Source: Bradyrhizobium icense (GTDB lineage: Bacteria > Pseudomonadota > Alphaproteobacteria > Rhizobiales > Xanthobacteraceae). Taken from it: a DNA stretch of 64,000 nt. The DNA is taken from assembly GCF_001693385.1 (NCBI RefSeq), contig NZ_CP016428.1:2480001-2544000 (forward strand), given 5' to 3'. The stretch's first letter is position 1; each line of letters begins with the position of its first letter. Shown in pieces: positions 1 to 7,590 of this stretch. The notes under the pieces were generated by a model that saw only the letters and a list, made by a program, of their open reading frames with translations, did not search any database and had not been told where the DNA came from. Position numbers and translations under genes: made by a program.

Positions 1-718
1 GTGGTCTCCTTCTGTGGAGTGGGCTCGAAGCAGGCGAGGATGCGGTGTCATGTGGACCTCCTCGCCCAAGCAGTTTGTGGCGGTTGTCCTCTCAACTCGC
101 AACGCGCAAGCGGATCGTACCACGCGCATTGCGATTGTGAACGGGCCAGAGTTTGGGTACGAGTTGATTGAAGGCGGCATGGCGCTTCGGGTCAAAAGCG
201 ACGGTTTGGCCGGACCACAGCGACTTCCAGTCTGCCCCGGTGAACGGACATTCTCAGGATAGTCGGGCGTGTCTCAAAGGTGTGCTACGCAGCGGGATGC
301 CTAACGGCTGGCTCATTCACCAAGAGCCTGCTTCGCAACCCCTTTAGGCGGTTTGGCTACGGCCTCAACTTTCAGCCTTCCCAAAGGTCACTTTCCACAC
401 CTAGAGCTTCAGTGCGGTTCGTAGTCACGCTTCAATGGCTACGAAGGCCACCGGTCCATCCGGGTAACCCACCTGTAAGGCGGTGACTTGCGCGTGGCGG
501 CCGTTTGATCAAATGATTGCACGAATGGGGGGCGGTTGGTGGGCCGCCCGTGCAGGGAGTAATCCTTAAAGGGTAGGAACGCGTTTTGGAAATTCCGCGT
601 TGATCAGATACGGCGGTGAACACCCGCCGCAGGGTCCCCGTCCCTTGCGCGCTCCGCAACCCTTTAGGGACCGATCTCCAACCGCGCCGCGCGAGCGGAG
701 CGGAGTGGCAGGGCGGCA
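1..718. other. left edge, no supportable gene
   Basis: I see no gene I can defend here. The open frames are short, overlap one another on both strands and lack convincing ribosome-binding sites or recognisable motifs. A near-identical short string (cgcaaccc...tttagg) occurs at about 336-351 and 656-670 just after similar bases, which may be remnants of a small repeat. The stretch is most likely intergenic or decayed accessory DNA upstream of the Cys-rich secreted protein at 719. Confidence 0.4.
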
Positions 719-1366
719 ATGCGATATCTCAAACTGGCAATCCTGGTTTTGGCATATGCGCTGATATCATCGCCCGCGCTTGCGCAAACCTGTTGCCCGG
801 CCGGCTGCGCGCCAGAGGCCGATCGGTGCGTGACCAAGGGTCCGCTGTGGACCAGATGCATTCCCATCGCCTGTGCCGAGGGTTCTCGAACGCCTTCCGT
901 CGGGGCTTCTGGCCCTACGGCCAAGTACCGAAAGAGCGCGGTGCGCGCCCGCCCGCCGCGCACAACACGTACTTACGTGCCCCCACGTCAGATCCCCCCG
1001 CATTGCCCATTGATAAATCCAACCAGAGCACAGGTCGACGAGGCGACTAATCAATGCGTGAACGCGTTGACCCGAAGTGCGCAGTTGCGGGAATGCGTTT
1101 TCGAGGACGATGCCGGTAGGGCCGAAGACAAAAGAACTGGCCTTAGCTGCCCTGATCGTCAAGCTGCGCTGGCTAGGCAGTGTCTAAGACGCTGCGCCAA
1201 CTACGCATCCGATACGACCCACTTAGTGTGCACCGGCAGCTATCCGAACACCGTCTGGCATATCTCCTTTGGAGATATCCTCGGCGACACCGGCAATTCC
1301 GCGCGCGTAGACCTCTGCGGGCCTCCGCTAAGAAGCATCTTCGCGAAAAAGCCGCCACCGGGTTGA
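719..1366 (+). CDS. Cys-rich secreted protein, unknown function
   Basis: A 215-residue protein that I do not recognise. It opens with a textbook Sec signal peptide: a basic start (MRYLK), a hydrophobic core to about residue 18, and an ALA-Q cleavage site near residue 23. The mature part begins with a CC-P-A-G-C cluster and holds more than ten cysteines spread to the C-terminus, suggesting a disulphide-bonded periplasmic or extracellular protein. There is a basic, proline-rich middle (about residues 70-100). The ATG has a weak purine-rich site (caggg) upstream. It stands alone next to an insertion sequence. The signal peptide is the best evidence that it is real; the lack of any family match keeps confidence moderate. 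Confidence 0.55.
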   Translation: MRYLKLAILVLAYALISSPALAQTCCPAGCAPEADRCVTKGPLWTRCIPIACAEGSRTPSVGASGPTAKYRKSAVRARPPRTTRTYVPPRQIPPHCPLINPTRAQVDEATNQCVNALTRSAQLRECVFEDDAGRAEDKRTGLSCPDRQAALARQCLRRCANYASDTTHLVCTGSYPNTVWHISFGDILGDTGNSARVDLCGPPLRSIFAKKPPPG

Positions 1367-1564
1367 GTGTGATGTCGGAACGTGCAGGGCAACGACCTAG
1401 TCTATGTGGCAAGGTCGACGATGGCTTGGACAAGAAGTCCGCCGCTACTTGCGTCAGCGCCTGAGCCGCTGATCGGCAAAACCGCTACAATGGGCAGATT
1501 AGCTCGGGAGTTGGGCCGTACTCGATCACCACCGAGGCGGTCCGTTTACTGGCGGCTCATGTCT

Positions 1565-3146
1565 GCTCAGGATCTTGGCCGTGTAAAAACGCCGGTCCCT
1601 AGGCAGTCGAGCGGAAGCCATGACCGGCTTGGTGTCAGGCCGCGATCGCAGCCATCAGCGGCTTGATCCCGACGATGTTCATGACCCGTGTCAGATTGTA
1701 GGCCAGGATGGAGAGCGCCATTTCGGCCGCCACTTTCGGAAGCGTTTTGGTCAGGAAGTGTGTCGCTCCCATGCGGGCTTTCATGGTGCCGAACGGATGC
1801 TCGACTGTTTCGCGACGCTGACGCATGGCGTGCGGGTTTGCATCAAGGCGATGCTGCACAGCATCGAGCAGATGCTCATGCTCCCATCGCGTAATCCGCC
1901 GTTCTGACCCAGGCGTGCATTGGGTCTTGATCGAACAGCTTTGACAGGCCGTGGTCCAGTAGCGCCGCAGCACCTTGCCGTCTTCTTCATTCATATAGCG
2001 ATATGACAGCCGCTCCCCGGCCGGGCAGCGATAAGCGTCCTCCTCTGGCAAATAGGCAAAGTCCTGCTTACCGAAGCGTCCGTCTGCCTTAGCGCCGGAC
2101 GTTAGCGGTTTGGGCAGAGTTACCGTGATGCCTGCTTCGTGGCACGCGAGAATCTCTGGGCTGTTGAAGTAGCCGCGATCGGCCACAGCTTCGAGCGTCT
2201 CAGTCTTGAGGACGGCCTTCGCCTGCTTGGCCATATTGGCCAGTTGCGCCCGATCTGAGCCGCTATTCGTCACCTCGTGCGCCACAATCAGATGGTGCTC
2301 GGTATCCACGGCAACCTGCACATTGTAGCCGACAACGCCGGAGCCCCGGCCACTCGTCGCCATCGAACGGCTGTCGGGGTCGGTCAGCGAGATTTGCTGG
2401 TCCGGCGAAGCAAGCATTTGCTTCTCGTAAACCGCAAGCTTGCCCATTTCCTCCTTGAGCTTCGTCAGCTTCTCGGTGAGCCTTGTTACCTTTGCGGCCA
2501 GCGCCTCACTCGGCTCCTGTCGATCGGCCGTGTCAAGCTGGCTCAGATAGCGGGCGACGCTCTCCTCCAGTTGAGCACGCCGCCGTTGCACCTTCGCCTT
2601 TGTGAAGTTCCTGTCCCGGTTGTTCACGGCCTTGAACTTGCTGCCATCGATGGCGACGCTCGCCGTCGCAAGAAGCCCCATTTCGCGGCAGAGTTCGACG
2701 AAGCGCGCGCAGACCTTGCGAAGCGCCAAGCCGTTGTCCTTGCGGAAGTCCGCAATGGTCTTGTGATCGGGAGCGAGCCGGCCCAGCAGCCACATCACCT
2801 CGACATTGCGTCCGGCTTCTCGTTCGAGCCGGCGGCTCGACTGCACCCGGTTTAGGTAGCCGTAAATGTAAAGCTTAAGCAGAACCGAGGGATGGTACGA
2901 CGGCCGACCGGTGGCCGCCGGCTCCACACCCTCAAAGCCCATCTCAGCCAAACCGAGCGCATCGACAAATACGTCGATCACGCGAACTGGGTTGCTCTCG
3001 TCAATGAAGTCATCGAGGCATTCGGGCAGCAGCGTCCGCTGCCGACGATCCGCCTCTTCAACGAAGCGCCTCATCGATTCCCCCAAAAGAATCACAGGAG
3101 AATCATAACAGCAGCCCAGTGTTTTCACACAGCCAGGATCAGGAGC
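1565..3146 (-). mobile_element. IS1182-family insertion sequence, copy A
   Basis: Imperfect terminal inverted repeats bound the element. The left end (1565-1590, gctcaggatcttggccgtg then taaaaac) matches the reverse complement of the right end (3121-3146) at most positions, with the core ggctgtgtgaaaac conserved. One transposase fills the element. The outer boundaries are approximate because I could not identify a target duplication. It is related to, but clearly diverged from, the element at 7591-9260. Confidence 0.75.
1635..3074 (-). CDS. IS1182-family transposase
   Basis: A 479-residue DDE transposase. The N-terminal DUF772-type domain is marked by TGRPSYHPSVLLKLYIYGYL and RRLEREAGRNVEVMWL. 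The DDE region follows with AIDGSKFKAVNNRDRNF (first Asp), a coiled-coil-like linker, then VGYNVQVAVD, VADRGYF (second Asp) and the C-terminal RRETVEHPFGTMKARMG (Glu). A Cys pair (ACQSC...C) lies before the last block. I start it at 3074 because gggggaa sits just upstream and because copy B begins at the equivalent residue; the frame is open for 18 more codons upstream. No frameshift is visible, so the gene may be functional. Confidence 0.9.
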   Translation of the reverse strand: MRRFVEEADRRQRTLLPECLDDFIDESNPVRVIDVFVDALGLAEMGFEGVEPAATGRPSYHPSVLLKLYIYGYLNRVQSSRRLEREAGRNVEVMWLLGRLAPDHKTIADFRKDNGLALRKVCARFVELCREMGLLATASVAIDGSKFKAVNNRDRNFTKAKVQRRRAQLEESVARYLSQLDTADRQEPSEALAAKVTRLTEKLTKLKEEMGKLAVYEKQMLASPDQQISLTDPDSRSMATSGRGSGVVGYNVQVAVDTEHHLIVAHEVTNSGSDRAQLANMAKQAKAVLKTETLEAVADRGYFNSPEILACHEAGITVTLPKPLTSGAKADGRFGKQDFAYLPEEDAYRCPAGERLSYRYMNEEDGKVLRRYWTTACQSCSIKTQCTPGSERRITRWEHEHLLDAVQHRLDANPHAMRQRRETVEHPFGTMKARMGATHFLTKTLPKVAAEMALSILAYNLTRVMNIVGIKPLMAAIAA

Positions 3147-3305
3147 GGCGGTTCGGGTCAGCGCATTTCTTCGTCTGGTCTGCCTTTGACAGCCGACATG
3201 TCGCCGAGCGGCTCTTAGTGCAGCTTAGGGCCAATTCCAGACCAGACTGGGCTTACCGCTACAGGCCGCTTTCTGGCGCATCGAATACCATGGGTATTCT
3301 CACCT

Positions 3306-3475
3306 CTACGGCCCTATGATCTTTCTCATCGTTGCTCCTTGCATTGATCGAGGCGTCAGGCGGTTCGAGAGGGCGACCATCTTGTTCGCCAGGCCCGCGA
3401 CCACCATCGCCCTTCCTTTTGAGAGCGCCGCGATACCGCTCGCGGCGACCGGAGGCGGCTTCATCGTGAGAAGAC
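3306..3475 (-). pseudogene. C-terminal remnant of a short-chain dehydrogenase
   Basis: The minus-strand frame encodes a segment of the form ALSKGRAMVVAGLANKMVAL then a short tail ending in MRKIIGP. This resembles the end of SDR oxidoreductases of the YqjQ/DltE type, where a basic KGR..VV.G..N motif precedes an L..RL.P segment. The Rossmann fold and catalytic Tyr-Lys part are absent: upstream the frame turns into unrelated sequence only about 60 bases from the methyltransferase stop. I read it as a truncated gene, perhaps cut when the flanking insertion sequence arrived. The assignment rests on a short motif. Confidence 0.45.
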
Positions 3476-3538
3476 GCAGCAAGGGCGAGCCAGTTGCCTG
3501 GTCCCGCTGACCGGCCAAAGACGCCCCCTGTTAGTCCC

Positions 3539-4402
3539 TCAGCTTGCCGGATTGCGCGCCGTGACGATCCACGTGGCGCTGTTGATCATCACCGACCGCT
3601 CGCCGGGGCGGCCTGCGAAGGCGGCACGAACCGCGGCCGAGGCGCGGGCGCGGATGTCGTCGGGCTGAGCAGCGAGCGCGCGCGACAGCGGGCCGACCTC
3701 GAACGTCATCTTCACCGCGTTGTCGATCGCCGCCTCCCGCGTCGCGCCCTCGCCAAACGGGACGGAAACATCGAAGGGCGCGATAGCAATATCGGTGAAG
3801 CCGGCCGCCGTCAGGATGCGAGCCACCCGCCCCCGGTCGCCGAACGAAAATGGACCGGGCGCTTCGGGATCGGGCGGCGCCAACGGCGGGACGATGCCTT
3901 TGATCGCGCCCATCGGCAGGCGCACCCAATCGTTCTCGGCCGCGCCACGCCAGCAGACGAAAGCGACCCGCCCGCCCGGCTTGAGCGCGCGGCGCATATG
4001 GGCGAACGCGCCTGTCGGATCGTCGAAGAACATCACCCCGAAACGCGAGAACAGGATGTCGAACGCCCGCTCGGGCAGCTCGGCGCTGCTGGCGTCGGCG
4101 ACGCGGAACAGGGTTGGCGTATCCTGTGGCGCGAGCGCGCGCGCTCGGGCGATCAGCGGTTCGGATATGTCCACGCCCAGCACTTGGCCCCCCGCGCCGA
4201 CGCGGTCGGCCAGAGCCAGAGTCGACGCGCCCGTGCCGCAGCCGACGTCCAGCACGCGCTCGCCCGCCGCGGGCGCGGCGGCTTCGATCGCGGCCTGGCC
4301 GAACACCGCCAGCCTGGCGTCGAGGCGGGCCTGGTGGGCGACCCAGCGCTCCCCGCTTTGGCCATTCCAGTCGGCGACCCGATCGGCGTTGTGCTGTGCC
4401 AT
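3539..4402 (-). CDS. class I SAM-dependent methyltransferase
   Basis: A 287-residue methyltransferase with the Rossmann SAM-binding motif I VLDVGCGTGAST near residue 60, an acidic motif II (VLGVDIS), and the post-motifs FDILFSRFGVMFF and LKPGGRVAFVCW. The UbiE/COQ5-like layout with a longer C-terminal lid fits a small-molecule methyltransferase; the substrate cannot be read. The start at 4402 (MAQHNADRV) has AAGGAT six bases upstream; the frame is open ten codons further without a site. It is the last gene of a minus-strand run (flavoprotein, ICMT-like, NTF2-like, this gene) that diverges from the TetR gene at 6822, so it is probably TetR-controlled. Confidence 0.85.
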   Translation of the reverse strand: MAQHNADRVADWNGQSGERWVAHQARLDARLAVFGQAAIEAAAPAAGERVLDVGCGTGASTLALADRVGAGGQVLGVDISEPLIARARALAPQDTPTLFRVADASSAELPERAFDILFSRFGVMFFDDPTGAFAHMRRALKPGGRVAFVCWRGAAENDWVRLPMGAIKGIVPPLAPPDPEAPGPFSFGDRGRVARILTAAGFTDIAIAPFDVSVPFGEGATREAAIDNAVKMTFEVGPLSRALAAQPDDIRARASAAVRAAFAGRPGERSVMINSATWIVTARNPAS

Positions 4403-4446
4403 GACATATCCTTGTTCTGATGGCGGCATCACACGGATGATCCGCG

Positions 4447-4905
4447 TTAGCTCACGATTGGTCCAGCCGCAGCTTCATCCAAACCGGCACGAGCTTGGAT
4501 AGCGAGGCTTCGTTCTGCGGCCTGCGAGTCGAAGTATTCCTCAATCGAATAAACCTTGCCCCATCGCAACTTGAAGACGTGGACGCCCCTGTTCACATAC
4601 GAGCTTTGGCCGTCAAGTAGGCTCGCGTTGGCCCGCCACTTGACGAACACTGTGGTATTCCATGGCCAACCCGTCACCTCGACCTGCTCAATATCTATCT
4701 GAAGCTTCGGGAAAACACGGCCCATGCGCTCGAACCACTGCTTCACCGATTGCTTTCCATGTCGCTCACCCCCCAACGCATGATCTCCGGCAACCCAGTG
4801 ATACGCGTTTGGTGTTAGGCCCTTTGCAGCATCATCCCAACGCTGGTTGTTGACATGATCGAAGCTCCTGCGGATCTCTTTTTTGACAATTAGACTGTAG
4901 ACCAT
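4447..4905 (-). CDS. NTF2/SnoaL-like domain protein
   Basis: A 152-residue protein with the alpha+beta cone fold pattern of the SnoaL/NTF2-like superfamily. An early helix (VKKEIRRSFDHVNNQRWDDA) leads to GDHALGGERHGKQSVKQWF, a classic SnoaL segment, and the protein ends in strand-rich sequence with RGVHVFKLRWGKVYSIEEYF. Members serve as small-molecule isomerases, hydrolases or binding proteins; the substrate is unknown. The start at 4905 (MVYSL) follows a GGGGG site; the longer frame upstream lacks one. It lies 44 bases upstream of the methyltransferase and on the same strand. Confidence 0.75.
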   Translation of the reverse strand: MVYSLIVKKEIRRSFDHVNNQRWDDAAKGLTPNAYHWVAGDHALGGERHGKQSVKQWFERMGRVFPKLQIDIEQVEVTGWPWNTTVFVKWRANASLLDGQSSYVNRGVHVFKLRWGKVYSIEEYFDSQAAERSLAIQARAGLDEAAAGPIVS

Positions 4906-5049
4906 TGATGCCCCCTGTCGTTGGATGGCCGACGGCTCCGCAAAACGGATAAATACTTTCCAGATACTGAAAGCTGCTCCGGGTAACGACGGCGATCTGT
5001 TGGGAAAGCTGGCTGACGGGTGGCCACGCAGACGGCAGCGGCGCAATAG

Positions 5050-5523
5050 TCAGAGCCAGCGGCGAACCTCGGCCTTGTAGCGGCGGTAGTCGTCGCCGAA
5101 CTTCGCTTCGAGATAGCGCTCCTCGCGGGCGATCACCTGCGTCTGGATCGCGATCAGCACCAACGGGAGCAAGGCGAAGGCGATCGGCCCGTCGAAGCCG
5201 ATCGCAAGGCCGGCATACATAAGCGCCATGCCGAGATACATGGGATTGCGGGTCCACCGATAGAGACCGGTCGTTGCGATGAGAGTCGTTGGCTGCGACG
5301 GCGGAACGTTGGTGCCCAGCCGCCGGAACAGCCACGCCGCCGCAAGCATCATCGCCGCGCCGGCAACGAAGAGCAGCGCGCCCGTCGCAACCAGCAACCA
5401 CCAGTGGATGCCGAACGAGCGCAGAATGACGAACCGCTCCGCCGCCAGCCCCAACAGCAGCGCTCCCAGATAGACGAAGGGCGGAGGGAAGCGCACACCC
5501 GCGCTGTTCGGTTCGACGCCCAT
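5050..5523 (-). CDS. ICMT/PEMT-like integral membrane methyltransferase
   Basis: A 157-residue membrane protein of the isoprenylcysteine/phospholipid methyltransferase superfamily. It has about four transmembrane helices and the signature GLYRWTRNPMYLGMALMYAG (RNPMY) near residue 95, followed by the C-terminal EERYLEAKFGDDYRRYKAEV, the conserved acidic/aromatic tail. In this family the C-terminal half binds SAM at the membrane face. Two in-frame ATGs occur at 5529 and 5523; aggat sits at the right distance for 5523. It is part of the TetR-divergent cluster. The bacterial substrate class is uncertain. Confidence 0.8.
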   Translation of the reverse strand: MGVEPNSAGVRFPPPFVYLGALLLGLAAERFVILRSFGIHWWLLVATGALLFVAGAAMMLAAAWLFRRLGTNVPPSQPTTLIATTGLYRWTRNPMYLGMALMYAGLAIGFDGPIAFALLPLVLIAIQTQVIAREERYLEAKFGDDYRRYKAEVRRWL

Positions 5524-5544
5524 GCTCATCCTGCATCTGTGCTC

Positions 5545-6558
5545 TCAAACCAGCATCGATTGCTGGGCGAAGATACCCGCCATCGCGCCGTGCGATGATG
5601 CCAGGGTGACCGATGGCGGCGTGAGGGGGTTGGCGAGGTCGCCGGCGGCGTAGATGCCGGGCATGCTGGTTTCGCGGCGCTCGTCGACCTTGAGGATGAT
5701 GCCGAGGGGTGTATTGACCGTGGCGAGGCCCAGTGATTCATGCAGGCTTGCGGACGGCTTGTTGCGCGGATGCGCGAACAGGATGTCGACCGCGACATCG
5801 GGGCCGGTATCGAGCTTGACGGTGGCGTTATGGGCCCCGTGTTGGGCGATCCCAGTGATCCGGCCATCGACGACGGGTATGTTGCGTCGCGCCAGATCGG
5901 CCCGGATATCGGGCGGAATATCGTGACCATCGGCGAAGAGCGTCAACGTGTCGGTCCAATCGCGGAACAGCCTGACCTGATTGTGCGACTGCGGGCCGGA
6001 CCAGACGAGGCCCCAATGCTGGCCGGCGACTTCAAAGCCGTCGCAATAGGGGCAGGGCACGATGGACGTGCCCCAGCCTTCGGCAAAGCCCGGAACATCA
6101 GGCATCTGGTCGGTGATGCCATAGCTCAGGATCAGACGACGCGCCCCAAAGCTTTCGCCATCGGAAGTGAGGACGTTGAAATCGTCGATGGCGCCCGAGA
6201 CGCTTTCGGCCCGGGCACTCACCAGCTTGATCGTGGGATAGCGCGCCAGCTGCCGCCGCGCCTCGGCCAGGATGTCCAGCGGTGGCTTGTGATCGTGGCC
6301 GAGCAGGCCATGCGAGTGGCCGGCGAAGCGGTTGCGCGGCAGACCGGTATCGAGAACGGTGACCTTGCGGCGGGCACGGCCGAGCTGCAGGGCGCCGGCG
6401 AGACCGGCAAAGCTGCCGCCAATGATGATGACGTCATCCATGGTGATGGGCTCCGTGTTGTGGATGGTGGGAGACGGGTTGGGCTTGGCGGTGGCCTGAG
6501 CGCGGGCGAGGCCGATGGTGGAAAGCGCAGCCAACTTCAGCAGGGCTCGTCGTTGCAT
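5545..6558 (-). CDS. thioredoxin-reductase-like FAD/NAD(P) oxidoreductase with signal-like leader
   Basis: The core is a class II pyridine nucleotide-disulphide oxidoreductase. The FAD Rossmann motif (VIIIGGSFAGLAGALQLGRA) is followed by the redox motif CPYC and a second FAD contact (YAAGDLANP). The NADPH-binding glycine motif is degenerate (WSGPQSHNQ), as in several TrxR-like family members. At 6558 the frame starts MQRRALLKLAALSTIGLARA, which reads like a twin-arginine or Sec leader. A shorter start at 6441 (MDDVIII) has GGAG nine bases upstream and would give a plain cytoplasmic enzyme. I report the longer form but the choice is open. It is the first gene of the TetR-divergent run. Confidence 0.75.
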   Translation of the reverse strand: MQRRALLKLAALSTIGLARAQATAKPNPSPTIHNTEPITMDDVIIIGGSFAGLAGALQLGRARRKVTVLDTGLPRNRFAGHSHGLLGHDHKPPLDILAEARRQLARYPTIKLVSARAESVSGAIDDFNVLTSDGESFGARRLILSYGITDQMPDVPGFAEGWGTSIVPCPYCDGFEVAGQHWGLVWSGPQSHNQVRLFRDWTDTLTLFADGHDIPPDIRADLARRNIPVVDGRITGIAQHGAHNATVKLDTGPDVAVDILFAHPRNKPSASLHESLGLATVNTPLGIILKVDERRETSMPGIYAAGDLANPLTPPSVTLASSHGAMAGIFAQQSMLV

Positions 6559-6764
6559 GGAAGTCACCGTGTGTTTTAGTCGGCGCAATATCGTCAGCCG
6601 ATACGCGCTTGAGACGGGCAGCGAGCACGGCTTCGGCATCGGCGAGAAAGTCGCCCATTACTGTTTTCGCCGGCCGGACAGTGCCGCATTCGATAACGCC
6701 GGGCGGCCGGGGCAACTTGATTTGCAGGACAGGTTGAAACCTACGCATTGGCTTGCACATTTCA

Positions 6765-6812
6765 GATACTTCATGGTATCATAATTCAAGAATTAGGATA
6801 CTGTCAAGTACT
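6765..6812. promoter_or_regulatory. paired TetR-type operators
   Basis: Two 16-bp dyads of the same form, gatacttcatggtatc (6765-6780) and gatactgtcaagtact (6797-6812), lie exactly 32 bp apart, three helical turns. Between them is a further palindrome, aattcaagaatt (6783-6794). They sit between the divergent flavoprotein and TetR genes, immediately before the TetR start. Position and symmetry fit autoregulation plus control of the minus-strand cluster. Binding is inferred from sequence only. Confidence 0.6.
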
Positions 6813-6821
6813 GGAATTGTC

Positions 6822-7505
6822 GTGACCGAAAACAGCCAGGGCCGGCGCGGCCGGCCCGCCAACGAGGCGCTTGGCCAAACGATCATCGACGCCGCGCGCG
6901 AACTCTTTGTGGAATTGGGTTTTCAAGCGACGACATTGGACAAGGTCGCCCAGCGAGCGAAGATATCCAAGCTCAGCATCTATCGGCACTTCGAGAACAA
7001 GGAGGCGCTGTTCGGCGCGGCCATGGCGGCCGGCTGCCATCAGTTGTTTGCACCACAGGCCCTTCTTGAAGGCGTTGACGGTTCGGTCGAAGATCAGCTC
7101 ATGGCGGTGGGATCATCACTGCTTCGCACGCTGTTGAGATCAGACGTCCGCAGTCTCGAAGCCATGGTCATGGTCGACAAGACGAGTCAAAACTCGTTAA
7201 GCAAGCTCCATTTCGAAGCCGGCCCCGCCCATGTCATCGCCGAAATCGAGGCCCTGTTGCGTCAGTTGCACGCGAAGGCGGTTCTGAACGTGCCCGATCC
7301 TCTCCGGTCCGCCCGCTTGTTTGCCGCGCTTTTCAAAGGATCCGATCTCCTGATGATCGCACGCTTCGATCCGGCGAAAGCAGAGGACGACAACGAAATC
7401 GAATCCTATTGCCGGTCGGCCGTCGCCATGTTCATCGCCGCGCACGGTGGCAACGACCACGTGGCCGGATATTTGCCTTCCTCAAGGTCAAAAAACAAAA
7501 CTTGA
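6822..7505 (+). CDS. TetR/AcrR-family transcriptional regulator
   Basis: A 227-residue regulator. The N-terminal helix-turn-helix runs from about residue 14 to 60: GQTIIDAARELFVELGFQAT, then TLDKVAQRAKISKLSIYRHF and ENKEALF, the standard TetR signature. The remainder is an alpha-helical ligand/dimer domain of the TetR_C_33-like type with no readable ligand. I start it at a GTG (6822, VTENSQGRRGRP) because the longer frame would read through the two operators upstream. It is divergent from the flavoprotein cluster at 3539-6558, its likely target together with itself. An insertion sequence begins 85 bases downstream. Confidence 0.85.
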   Translation: MTENSQGRRGRPANEALGQTIIDAARELFVELGFQATTLDKVAQRAKISKLSIYRHFENKEALFGAAMAAGCHQLFAPQALLEGVDGSVEDQLMAVGSSLLRTLLRSDVRSLEAMVMVDKTSQNSLSKLHFEAGPAHVIAEIEALLRQLHAKAVLNVPDPLRSARLFAALFKGSDLLMIARFDPAKAEDDNEIESYCRSAVAMFIAAHGGNDHVAGYLPSSRSKNKT

Positions 7506-7590
7506 ATCGCGCGTGACCGCGTCGGTCAACAGGTCAAGGCAGGCCAGCCGATCATGAAAATTGACGAGTCGGCCGCACGGTCCGACTAAC

